Shown one piece after another: positions 1-7,126 of a stretch of DNA of 33,960 nucleotides (positions within the stretch are counted from its first letter, which is position 1; every line of letters starts with the position of its first letter). A program made the position numbers and the translations under genes. Origin of the DNA: Candidatus Methylobacter oryzae (GTDB taxonomy: Bacteria; Pseudomonadota; Gammaproteobacteria; Methylococcales; Methylomonadaceae); contig NZ_RYFG02000026.1 in NCBI RefSeq assembly GCF_003994235.2, positions 1-33,960 of the forward strand. Direction: 5' to 3'. Below the pieces are notes generated by a model that was given only the letters and a program-made list of their open reading frames with translations, searched no databases and was not told the origin of the DNA.

Positions 1-71
1 TGGTTCACTTGTGCTTTGGCGTTTTGAAAACGCGTCAGCCTTATCAACCTGATTATGTGCCTCAGCGTTGA
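1..71 (+). pseudogene. 3' tip of an IS110-family transposase (cut by window edge)
   Basis: An open frame enters from the left edge and stops at a TGA at 69-71. Its last residues read VHLCFGVLKTRQPYQPDYVP, which resembles the C-terminal tail of IS110/IS116-type transposases (a 'HL.FGVLK...P' ending). Only about 22 residues are visible, so neither the catalytic DEDD nor the serine motif can be checked. The next bases, near 68-80, resemble in another frame the 'LDFQDGI' ending I recall from relatives, so the copy may be frameshifted. The element would lie directly downstream of the toxin-antitoxin and STAND genes, as is common at island borders. The family call rests on recall of a short tail. 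It is listed as a pseudogene only because it is incomplete here. Confidence 0.4.
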
Positions 72-161
72 CTTTTAAGACGGTATCTACCCGTTTTTCG
101 ATGATTGAATATGACCTCTCAGACCCCGTAGAAACGTTAATGACGAGATTGCAACCCTCGT

Positions 162-563
162 TCAGCGCGGATTGACGGGTATCAATTCCAAGCCGATAAT
201 CCGTTCAAAATGGCGTTGATTGCCGGTTGCCAGCTTTAATCGATGATACTGGGCGGTTGCGCCGATAAACAAATCTTCCGCCTCAATTAATTGGCCTTTT
301 TCTTTCAAATCTTTGTAAATAATAGCCGCTTGTTCCGCGCAAGCAGCATCAAAAGGCAATATTTCCATATTGGCAAACATTGTTTTCCAGTAATGGTCTT
401 CGTCTTGATTATCGCCGCGTAGCAGTTCGTAAACAGTGATACTTGAAACCGCGAAACGATAGGCTTGTGTACTGAGCCGGTAAAGCGAGGTTTTATCTTT
501 GTCGGCTTTTTTCGCCCGTTTATGGGCAATCAGTATATTGGTGTCCAAGCAAATTATTTCCAT
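162..563 (-). CDS. VapC-type PIN-domain ribonuclease toxin
   Basis: This 133-residue protein has the length and acidic residue pattern of PIN-domain toxins. It begins with an LDTN motif (D7), has a VYELLRG segment with a conserved glutamate near residue 46, an AEDLFIGA segment with the third acidic residue near 97, and a C-terminal ATGNQRHF segment matching the usual 'TxNxRHF' end. PIN toxins of this kind cleave RNA, often initiator tRNA or rRNA, and are held inactive by a partner. The start codon lies inside the 3' end of the upstream 74-residue gene, overlapping it by 10 bases, which is the usual antitoxin-toxin arrangement. The gene sits between the STAND gene and the probable IS remnant. 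The family is clear; the RNA target cannot be read from the sequence. Confidence 0.85.
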   Translation of the reverse strand: MEIICLDTNILIAHKRAKKADKDKTSLYRLSTQAYRFAVSSITVYELLRGDNQDEDHYWKTMFANMEILPFDAACAEQAAIIYKDLKEKGQLIEAEDLFIGATAQYHRLKLATGNQRHFERIIGLELIPVNPR

Positions 564-778
564 TGGTTAAGATGCTCTCTTTTTTCCGCAATGGCTTGAT
601 ATTCCTCATCGGTCATTTCCGGGCTATCCAGTAAAAAACGCTGAAAATTGCCGGTTTCCGTATTGTTGTCGTCTGCGGCTAGAATAATCAACTCCACCCG
701 TTTGGCGGTGAAGCTTTCCGGCAGGTTAACGTGAATGCTGCCGTTAATCACTTCGGTGTATTGTTTGATGGCTTGCAT
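554..778 (-). CDS. Antitoxin of the PIN toxin pair
   Basis: A 74-residue protein encoded immediately upstream of, and overlapping, the PIN toxin gene. Its N-terminal half (TEVINGSIHVNLPESF...) looks like a small beta-rich DNA-binding or dimerisation domain of antitoxin type, and the C-terminal half is acidic (DEEYQAIAEKREHL), fitting a tail that wraps the toxin. The start is well supported: AAGGAG lies seven bases before the ATG. Gene order and overlap make antitoxin the best call. The exact family (VapB, Phd or other) cannot be assigned by eye. Such antitoxins normally repress their own promoter, which would lie in the 54-base gap up to the STAND gene stop, unless the pair is transcribed from further upstream. 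Confidence 0.75.
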   Translation of the reverse strand: MQAIKQYTEVINGSIHVNLPESFTAKRVELIILAADDNNTETGNFQRFLLDSPEMTDEEYQAIAEKREHLNQWK

Positions 779-832
779 GGCTTTCTCCTTAGGTTTTGGC
801 CGTAGCGTGAATTTGCTAGTTTTTGCAGTACC

Positions 833-3805
833 TTATACGCTCTTACTGTGTTCAGGAAAATCCCGCTCAATTATGCGCATTAATCCCCATTGTCCAATTT
901 CTGCAATGCGGTTTTTGGCTTTTTGCAGGTAATAATCGGCATTTTTGGAGTACAAATCTGGGTTTGTACGTTGATGCTCTGGCAGGTCTAATTGTCTGAG
1001 CTTCGCGGCAAATAAGTCCAATTCGGCATCGCGCAGGTGATAGCCGGTTTCTTGGATGAGTTGTTTGGCCTCAATGTAATGGTCTAAAGCGGCGTAGTGA
1101 TCTTTGGTGGCAAGGCAGTAACGTCCATGTATTAATAAGTAATCCACTGCATACAGTTTCATACCGCAGCGTTCAATGATTTCCAATGCGCTGTTTAAGT
1201 CGGCTTGGGCTTGGTCGAGATGGTTTTGGGTAAGGTAGAAGTCGGCGCGGTATAGGTAGAATGGTGGAGTAAATGTTGCTACGTTTGATTTTTGTATGCA
1301 CGATACTGCTTGTTGAAAAATTTTTTTTGCCTCGGAAAGTTTATTTAAAAAAACATAAATTCGCGCACATGTAAGATTTATTAACGCCTCATCTAACAAC
1401 CCACCACCAATGTTAACATTATGTTTCACTGTTGCCGTTACCGTTTGCAAAGTGTTTTTGTCGTGAGCTGCATCTATTAATAAACGGCAATACTCAAAAC
1501 CAATCACTGAAGATAAATACTGAAAACCATCCTGTTGTTGTAAAACTTCCGCTTGTTGAAAATGTTTAATTGCTTCACTAAGGTTGCCACTACGATATAA
1601 AACTATCGCTAAATAACATTGGCTTTTTATTTGGCTAAAAGGATGCTTACTAAGTTGTGCATACTTTATCTGTTCTTGTATAACGGTGTTATAAGCTAAT
1701 TCAAGCTGACCTAAAAGCAAGTATAAATCAACTAAATTTTGAGCCGCTCTGGCAGTTTCTACCCAATTTTCTAATTTTTCACATAACTTTAAATTTACCA
1801 TTTTTGGTTCAACTGCGTCTTGCAAACGTCCCAAAGACATTAAGCAAAATGCAATGTTTCCTAATACCGATGCTTGAACAATTTCAGTTAAATTTGTTTG
1901 CAAGTAATATTCCCAACCGAATGGAAAAAATGCAGACAAAGCTGTTAGGTCTTGGGAATACGCGCCAAGTTGATGCAGGCTATATCCCTCTTTATTTCTC
2001 GCAATACGGGGATAATAAACTTCAGCTAACGCCGATTCATATTCTTCAGCTAAACACCCATGCACCACAGCTCGATAAAGTGGCACCATTTCTTCTAAAG
2101 TATCGGGCAACTCTTTTTCAGGTAAATCGTAGTAATAACGAGCTAATGTCCAATGTGCTTGTTTAAAAGCCTCAGGACAATTATCGCTAAACTTCTGTCC
2201 AAAATAAGCGCGAATAATCGGATGCGTATCCCATTCCAAACGCTCAAAACTGCCTTTTTTACCCAACAACAAACCGCTTTTTTCTAACTGCTGCTCTACC
2301 GCTTGCCATTGCTTTGCCGTTAAAGCGCGCAACGTTTCAGCATGTTGCGCATTCGCAATCAAAACCGCTTTTTCTGCCCCATTCATCGGACGGTCAAACA
2401 AACCCAACAACTGCAAAAAACAGCGTGAGGCTTTATCCAGCAAACTATCGTAATAATCCAACACCCGCAACGCATGACGACTGTCTTTTTCGGCATCGCT
2501 ATCGCCGTGCGCCGAGGTCAAGGGCGGCAATTCTTTCGCATAGCGGCAATCGCCTTGATGATGTTCGCGTAACAAATGCCCCATTAACACCAAACTCAAG
2601 GCGTGACCGTTTAGATCTTTGCTAATTGCTTGCCGTTCTGCCGCCTTGCCCGTCACGCCTAACGCTTGCAACAAATCCGCGCCGTCTCCAGGCGGCAAGA
2701 TTTCCAAATTCAGCGACAAATAATGTTCCGCCGGCCATTTTTTCAATTCCACCAACGGTTGGCGGGACGAAAGCAACACAAAACTGTTACTCGCCGGGCG
2801 CCGAAAACAGGCGATAAACTCTTTTAACGCGCTGTCTTGCACTTCGCCATTCATCGCCGATAAGTTTTGCGCATATTGCAACGGCTCCAAGCCGTCGAGA
2901 ATCAGTAAACACGGCTGTTGCTGCAAACACCGCGCTAACACCCGCGCTTTTTCAATCTCATCTTTGGGGATTTCTGTTATTCCTAAAAACGGCAACACCG
3001 CACTAAAAAACGCCTGGGAGTTGGTAAAGGTGTTGTGCGAGCCTTGCGAATAAAACGACCAGCCGAATACGCGGGTTTTGCCGTAATAATTCTGCGTTGC
3101 GATTTGCTTTAACCATTCATCGGTTAAAGCGGATTTACCGATTCCGCCCGCCGCGACAATAATCGCTAAGCGTTTGTTGGGATTTTGGAAGGCTTCGGTG
3201 AGCTGGTTTAATTCGGTTTTGCGACCGATTAAGGTGGTGGTGGGTTCGGGGAGGTGAAAAACATCAACTTCGGGTGGTATATCGGCTTTTTCAGCATAAT
3301 GGTGATGATGGGTTTCATTAAAATACTTGCAGTTCAAAGCAATGAGCTTGTCGGTCTCAAGATCGTTGATGACTTTAATTAAGTCGCTGTAATCAAACAA
3401 GTGTTCGTCAATGTCTAGAGCAAAAGCGGCGCGTATCTCTTGTTTGCTTTTAGCCGATAAATTGGGCTTGTCCAGCAGATAATACATCCTGATTTTATAA
3501 CCTTGATATTCAGGCTTTGCCAGCACTTTAAGGGTGTTGGTGATTTTTTCTTTGCTTGTCGTGCTGGTGATTTGATAGGCCAGTTTTTGTTGCATATCCA
3601 GCAAGTCTAAACAAGGTGCATTGGCGCTTTGAAAATTGGCGTTCTCAAAATGACAGCCGTAAACACAATTAAATATATCCCTAAAAAAATTTTCCGCATG
3701 GTTATTCAGAGAGTAATCCTGTATCGCCTGATGCTGCTCTATGTCATGCCTGATAACGCTAAGCTGATAGCTGATATTATCGAACGCCTGTTTTCTATTT
3801 TGCAT
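833..3805 (-). CDS. SMEK-STAND-TPR protein, candidate antiphage NTPase
   Basis: A 990-residue three-part protein. Residues 1 to about 170 match the SMEK domain family: HAENFF at 36-41, then D67-L-L-D70 and AYQITSTTSKEKI at 76-88, a pattern reminiscent of restriction-nuclease-like folds. Residues about 190-560 form a STAND NTPase: IGRKTEL as entry motif, Walker A AAGGIGKSAL at 218-227 (K224), Walker B LLILDGLEPL at 300-309 (D304), and a sensor-like LLSSRQP. The C-terminal 400 residues are helical with TPR-like repeats (for example NLVDLYLLLGQLELA). Known Avs and related STAND defence proteins have the same plan: N-terminal effector, central switch, repeat sensor. AAGG precedes the ATG by seven bases. 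The part encoding the repeats is visibly richer in A+T than the NTPase part. A defence function is inferred; no partner is obvious besides the flanking toxin-antitoxin pairs. Confidence 0.8.
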   Translation of the reverse strand: MQNRKQAFDNISYQLSVIRHDIEQHQAIQDYSLNNHAENFFRDIFNCVYGCHFENANFQSANAPCLDLLDMQQKLAYQITSTTSKEKITNTLKVLAKPEYQGYKIRMYYLLDKPNLSAKSKQEIRAAFALDIDEHLFDYSDLIKVINDLETDKLIALNCKYFNETHHHHYAEKADIPPEVDVFHLPEPTTTLIGRKTELNQLTEAFQNPNKRLAIIVAAGGIGKSALTDEWLKQIATQNYYGKTRVFGWSFYSQGSHNTFTNSQAFFSAVLPFLGITEIPKDEIEKARVLARCLQQQPCLLILDGLEPLQYAQNLSAMNGEVQDSALKEFIACFRRPASNSFVLLSSRQPLVELKKWPAEHYLSLNLEILPPGDGADLLQALGVTGKAAERQAISKDLNGHALSLVLMGHLLREHHQGDCRYAKELPPLTSAHGDSDAEKDSRHALRVLDYYDSLLDKASRCFLQLLGLFDRPMNGAEKAVLIANAQHAETLRALTAKQWQAVEQQLEKSGLLLGKKGSFERLEWDTHPIIRAYFGQKFSDNCPEAFKQAHWTLARYYYDLPEKELPDTLEEMVPLYRAVVHGCLAEEYESALAEVYYPRIARNKEGYSLHQLGAYSQDLTALSAFFPFGWEYYLQTNLTEIVQASVLGNIAFCLMSLGRLQDAVEPKMVNLKLCEKLENWVETARAAQNLVDLYLLLGQLELAYNTVIQEQIKYAQLSKHPFSQIKSQCYLAIVLYRSGNLSEAIKHFQQAEVLQQQDGFQYLSSVIGFEYCRLLIDAAHDKNTLQTVTATVKHNVNIGGGLLDEALINLTCARIYVFLNKLSEAKKIFQQAVSCIQKSNVATFTPPFYLYRADFYLTQNHLDQAQADLNSALEIIERCGMKLYAVDYLLIHGRYCLATKDHYAALDHYIEAKQLIQETGYHLRDAELDLFAAKLRQLDLPEHQRTNPDLYSKNADYYLQKAKNRIAEIGQWGLMRIIERDFPEHSKSV

Positions 3806-3840
3806 TATTTGCCTTTAGAAGAAGTATCTTATTCGCGCTA

Positions 3841-3942
3841 GTTCCCAAGCTCCTGCTTGGGAATTCAGTTTAGGAAGCTCCAGCTTCCCGTCTCGCAAAG
3901 CTGAGCTTTGCTCACTGGGTTCCCAAGCAGGAGCTTGGGAAC
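3841..3942. repeat. Cluster of palindromic REP-like repeats
   Basis: Four short palindromes lie in about 100 bases upstream of the STAND gene. The outer pair, 3841-3863 and 3920-3942, are exact reverse complements over 23 bases and each can also fold on itself (TTCCCAAGC / GCTTGGGAA). Between them are GGAAGCTCCAGCTTCC at 3873-3888 and GCAAAGCTGAGCTTTGC at 3895-3911, both near-perfect palindromes. The arrangement resembles REP/BIME clusters mobilised by RAYT transposases. It may act as a transcription barrier between the HepT/MntA pair and the STAND gene. Confidence 0.8.
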
Positions 3943-3984
3943 CAGCGCGTATCTCTTAACTTAATGGCAGTGACCGGCTACGAG

Positions 3985-4329
3985 CTACGAGAGAAGACTC
4001 TCTTCGGTATCTCTGTCATAAATCACCATGCCCACGCGATCAATATGGTCAATCAAATCGCTATTATTGAGCTGAGAATATTGCGACAAATCCACCGTGT
4101 AAGGCAAAAACAAATCATCGATCTGGTCTTCTATTTGCATTAACTCGGCGAATTCAAGCACGTCGCCTTTGATGGTCAAGTCAATGTCGGAGCCCGGACG
4201 ATAGTTGCCTTTCGCGCGAGAGCCATAAACCAACACTAAACTAATGCCTTTATGTTGCCGGAAAACGCTGTTCAGTTTATCCAACGTAGCTTGCGGCAAA
4301 CCCAGTCTGGCTGCTGTAGCTGCGTTCAT
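3985..4329 (-). CDS. mntA: MntA-type minimal nucleotidyltransferase antitoxin
   Basis: A 114-residue minimal nucleotidyltransferase. The signature GS-x10-D-x-D is complete: G36 S37 followed by D48 and D50, with a probable third catalytic aspartate at D80. In characterised HepT/MntA pairs this enzyme adds AMP groups to a tyrosine in the HEPN toxin and so inactivates it. The start codon overlaps the HEPN gene stop by four bases (ATGA), so the two are translationally coupled, with toxin first. The size and gene order match the HI0073/HI0074 family. The catalytic residues are all present, so the protein is expected to be active. Downstream lies the palindromic repeat cluster. Confidence 0.88.
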   Translation of the reverse strand: MNAATAARLGLPQATLDKLNSVFRQHKGISLVLVYGSRAKGNYRPGSDIDLTIKGDVLEFAELMQIEDQIDDLFLPYTVDLSQYSQLNNSDLIDHIDRVGMVIYDRDTEESLLS

Positions 4330-4739
4330 GGCAGGTATTTTTGCATGTCCGATTGCAAGCGTTCAAACAGCGGAAAATAATCGTTTATTATCGCCACAAC
4401 TAGTTGTTCGGCGATTTGCTCATCGTAGGTATGCGAAGATATATTCCGGCTCTGGATCATTGCCATCCACTGTTCGCCGTCGGCGATCAATGCAACCTTA
4501 AAAGCTTCCCGGGTAGCATCTTTGGAACCCTTGATAGATTGGTTGCCTTGATCTTCCAGGTAGTCTTTCAGGATATTCCAGGCCAATTCATGAGTAAACT
4601 CAAAAGCCTGGATAACTCCTTGTTTCTCCAGTAGAGACAATGGGCGCTGCTTGCTCAGCTCTACCGCATTTTTAAGATGAACCAAGGCTTTTTTAAAGTT
4701 AGCAAAGCGTTGCTGCCAGCGAATATCCGGGGTATTCAT
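4326..4739 (-). CDS. hepT: HepT-type HEPN ribonuclease toxin
   Basis: A helical HEPN protein of about 137 residues, of the HI0074 or 'nucleotidyltransferase substrate-binding' family. It contains RNISSHTY (R98, H103, Y105 counted from the chosen start), exactly the R-x4-H-x-Y motif in which Arg and His form the RNase site and the Tyr is AMP-modified by the MntA partner. I chose the ATG at 4739 over a TTG two codons upstream because GGAGG lies eight bases before the ATG. The antitoxin gene follows with a four-base overlap. HEPN toxins of this group cleave RNA, with tRNA ends reported for one member; the target here is unknown. The pair may stabilise the island or act in phage defence. Confidence 0.87.
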   Translation of the reverse strand: MNTPDIRWQQRFANFKKALVHLKNAVELSKQRPLSLLEKQGVIQAFEFTHELAWNILKDYLEDQGNQSIKGSKDATREAFKVALIADGEQWMAMIQSRNISSHTYDEQIAEQLVVAIINDYFPLFERLQSDMQKYLP

Positions 4740-4787
4740 AAGCAAAACCTCCGCTAAACTCTGAATGAAACAACGTTAATCACGGTT

Positions 4788-5132
4788 TCACTCAAAAAAC
4801 CCATACAAATACATCACCTCATCCTCGCCTTCCAACGTGAATTTTACGTCCTCCTCGAAAATCTCGACATCGAGCGGATAAGGCTCGTCGGCATCGCCGA
4901 AATAGTCGGACTTTATATCAAATTCGTCATCGTCGTTTTTGACCAGAACGACCGAATAAATATCCTTGTCCTCGCTTTGATCGATATTTCTCAAGGCAAA
5001 ACCGATACTGTTGCCATCGGGCGCAACGACGGGTTCTTGCTCTGTTTGCTCATATTCGTAGACCACATCCTCGCCGTCCATGAATACATAAGTCATCGAA
5101 AAATGTTTAAGGCGATTAAAATCGACAGTCAT
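4788..5132 (-). CDS. Small acidic protein of unknown function, coupled to nadA
   Basis: I do not recognise this 114-residue protein. It is strongly acidic (long stretches rich in D and E such as KNDDDEFD and EIFEEDVKFTLEGEDE), has no signal peptide or membrane segment, and looks like a single small beta-rich domain. Its ATG shares one base with the TAA stop of nadA (TAATG), so it is probably translated from the same mRNA by coupling. That could mean a role linked to NAD synthesis, or simply read-through expression of an island gene. The stop lies 48 bases before the HepT start codon, so it could also form part of the toxin transcript. Confidence 0.6.
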   Translation of the reverse strand: MTVDFNRLKHFSMTYVFMDGEDVVYEYEQTEQEPVVAPDGNSIGFALRNIDQSEDKDIYSVVLVKNDDDEFDIKSDYFGDADEPYPLDVEIFEEDVKFTLEGEDEVMYLYGFFE

Positions 5133-6229
5133 TACATTACTCCCAGCATGTTATCCAACGCTTTTTTCGCGAACTTGGCGATATCTTCTGGCACGGAAAT
5201 CCGGTTAACCACATGCCCTTCAACTAGGTTTTCCAATACCCAAAGCAAATGCTGCGGATCGGTCCTGAACATCGTCGAGCACATGCACAATGTCGGCGAC
5301 ATGAAATGCACGTTTTTGCCCTGCCCTTTACACTCTTCATGAAGACGATTGACCAAATTCAATTCGGTCGCGACTAGCCAGCGGGTGTTCGGTTCGGCTT
5401 CACGGACGGTTTTTAAAATGTACTCGGTAGAGCCGATGTATTCGGATTTTTGGCAGACTTCAAACGACGCTTCCGGGTGCGAAATGACTTTGGTTTCCGG
5501 GAAACGTTTCAGGAAATCGTCGATATACTCAGGCTTGAATACTTGATGCACGGAACAATAGCCGTTCCAGAGGATGATTTTGGCGTTGCGGATTTGCTCC
5601 TCGGTCAAGCCGCCCATCGGCTTGGTAAAGTCCCAGGTCACCATTTGCTCCAACGGAATGCCCATCCGGTAACCGGTATTGCGTCCCAGATGTTGGTCGG
5701 GGAAAAACAGCACTTTCGATTTTTTCGCAAAACTCCATTCCAATATCTTTTGCGCATTCGACGAAGTGCAAACGATGCCGTCATGCCGGCCGCAAAAGGA
5801 TTTAAGATCGGCAGCCGAGTTGATGTACGTCACCGGCGTTACTTCGGCTTCGACATCGATCACTTGCGCCAGTTCATCCCAGCATTTTTGCACTTTGATC
5901 AAATTAGCCATATCGGCCATTGAACAACCGGCCGCCATGTCCGGCAGGATAGAGATTTGCTCGGGACGGGACAATATATCCGCAACTTCGGCCATGAAAT
6001 GCACGCCGCAAAAGACGATATATTCGGCATCGGACTGGGCGGCATTCCTGGACAGTTTTAACGAGTCGCCGGTGAAATCGGCATGTTTGAATACTTCATC
6101 GCGCTGATAATGATGGCCGAGCACGACGCAACGGCTGCCAAGTTTGGCTTTGGCGGCGACAATCCGGGTATCGCATTCCTCATCGCTGAGCAAGGCGTAA
6201 TCTTGAATGGGAAATGGGGTATTGGTCAT
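5132..6229 (-). CDS. nadA: Quinolinate synthase NadA
   Basis: Quinolinate synthase condenses iminoaspartate with dihydroxyacetone phosphate to make quinolinate, the second step of de novo NAD synthesis. The 365-residue protein shows family landmarks: LGHHYQRDEV near residue 37, FCGVHFMAE near 73, WNGYCSVHQVF at 221-231 and CMCSTMFR near 315. C102, C225 and C317 correspond in spacing to the three cysteines that hold the 4Fe-4S cluster in the longer (about 368 residue) form of the enzyme. AGGAG lies seven bases before the ATG. The partner nadB is not in this window. The downstream small acidic gene overlaps the stop by one base. Confidence 0.96.
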   Translation of the reverse strand: MTNTPFPIQDYALLSDEECDTRIVAAKAKLGSRCVVLGHHYQRDEVFKHADFTGDSLKLSRNAAQSDAEYIVFCGVHFMAEVADILSRPEQISILPDMAAGCSMADMANLIKVQKCWDELAQVIDVEAEVTPVTYINSAADLKSFCGRHDGIVCTSSNAQKILEWSFAKKSKVLFFPDQHLGRNTGYRMGIPLEQMVTWDFTKPMGGLTEEQIRNAKIILWNGYCSVHQVFKPEYIDDFLKRFPETKVISHPEASFEVCQKSEYIGSTEYILKTVREAEPNTRWLVATELNLVNRLHEECKGQGKNVHFMSPTLCMCSTMFRTDPQHLLWVLENLVEGHVVNRISVPEDIAKFAKKALDNMLGVM

Positions 6230-6431
6230 AAAAATACTCCTCTAGGGAGAAAATTTTGGGAGGTTTTTAAAAGTCGACTAAAAGCTATCGCCACGAAGGT
6301 AAGAAGAGTTCGAAGTTTTATTTACAGGCGGAACGGAGTTGCTCCCCACTCCTAACATTTTTACGATACCTGAACAGCATAACGCCGGACCGGGGAAAAG
6401 TCGAAAAAGGGCTTAGACGGCTAGAGTTGAC

Positions 6432-6977
6432 TTAAGTTGACGTATCGGAAGCAAGCTTTTCACCTAGATATTTATGGATAACATTCATGTATTCCTTACC
6501 GGTTTTGGATAGCTTTTTTACAACAACGTTAAGAATACTCAAGACTTTCACTAAGACCAGCTCATCAATACCGGCTAGTTCCTTGCCTATCACCGCATCG
6601 ACAAAATTGAATCCTGCCAGTAAAAATGGGCTGTCGCAATTAATTTCAGCGTCTTTAAAATGATATTTATCAATCAGCAGTTCAAGGATTTTGCTCGCAT
6701 CAGCGTCCTTTAATATCTTGTTGTTTTCAATGTCGTAAGCATAAAAAGCGCCTTCAATAGCATCGCTATATCCCATCAATTCAGCGCTTTCGTGTATTTG
6801 ATTGGTGGTAAAAGACGGCACTTCGTTATATTTTCGTTTCGGTTTTTGATAGTACGAGCAATTTAAACAGGACTCTTCTTTGCGGATGGTTCCGCAACAC
6901 AAGCTGCACACTAATCCATTAGCGACGACACATTGTCTTTTTCCTTTTCTTGAATCACATACTGGGCATTTAGCCAT
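6432..6977 (-). CDS. Cysteine-rich zinc-binding protein of unknown function
   Basis: A 181-residue protein whose first 40 residues hold eight cysteines in CPVC, RQC, CSLCC and CLNC clusters (C4, C7, C16, C24, C27, C28, C37, C40), almost certainly binding one or two zinc ions. The rest is predicted mainly helical (for example ELVLVKVLSILNVVVKKLSKTGKEY) with no motif I know. There is no signal peptide or membrane segment, so it should be cytosolic. It stands alone between nadA and the repeats upstream of aspS, with only a weak AGAG before the ATG. A nucleic-acid or protein-interaction role is a guess based solely on the zinc cluster. Confidence 0.65.
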   Translation of the reverse strand: MAKCPVCDSRKGKRQCVVANGLVCSLCCGTIRKEESCLNCSYYQKPKRKYNEVPSFTTNQIHESAELMGYSDAIEGAFYAYDIENNKILKDADASKILELLIDKYHFKDAEINCDSPFLLAGFNFVDAVIGKELAGIDELVLVKVLSILNVVVKKLSKTGKEYMNVIHKYLGEKLASDTST

Positions 6978-7014
6978 ATTTGTTTTCTCTATAAATGGCA
7001 GTCTATATACGCAG

Positions 7015-7045
7015 ACCTTCCAGGTTTTTAAAACCTGGAAGGTCT
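7015..7045. repeat. Palindromic REP-like element
   Basis: A 31-base near-perfect palindrome: GACCTTCCAGGTTTT and its reverse complement around a single central base. It lies between the cysteine-rich gene and aspS. Because it contains T/A runs at the tip it could form a hairpin in RNA and limit read-through from aspS. Similar 'CCTTCCAGGTTTTxAAAACCTGGAAGG' units are known as dispersed repeats in several bacteria; only one copy is seen here. Confidence 0.7.
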
Positions 7046-7099
7046 AATTCGCAACGTTCCGGACAAGCGTGGCACTAAACCCCGTCCAGCTTTGGAAAA

Positions 7100-7116
7100 G
7101 GTACGCAATGCGTACC
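7100..7116. repeat. Short palindrome after aspS
   Basis: GGTACGCAATGCGTACC is a 17-base palindrome with an arm of eight bases and one central base. It lies about ten bases after the aspS stop codon on the minus strand and is followed by T-poor sequence, so it is not a typical terminator. It may be a REP-type unit or an RNA 3'-end stabilising hairpin. Confidence 0.55.
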
Positions 7117-7126
7117 CTACTCGGTT

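Noticed and set aside
1-165. An open frame on the minus strand running off the left edge (about 50 residues)
   Set aside because: It has no ATG, GTG or TTG start, begins inside the vapC end, and competes with the better-supported IS110-like tail on the plus strand.
6330-6360. A GGAGT/ACTCC hairpin near 6335-6353 as terminator for the cysteine-rich gene
   Set aside because: The stem is only five bases and no T run follows on the minus strand.
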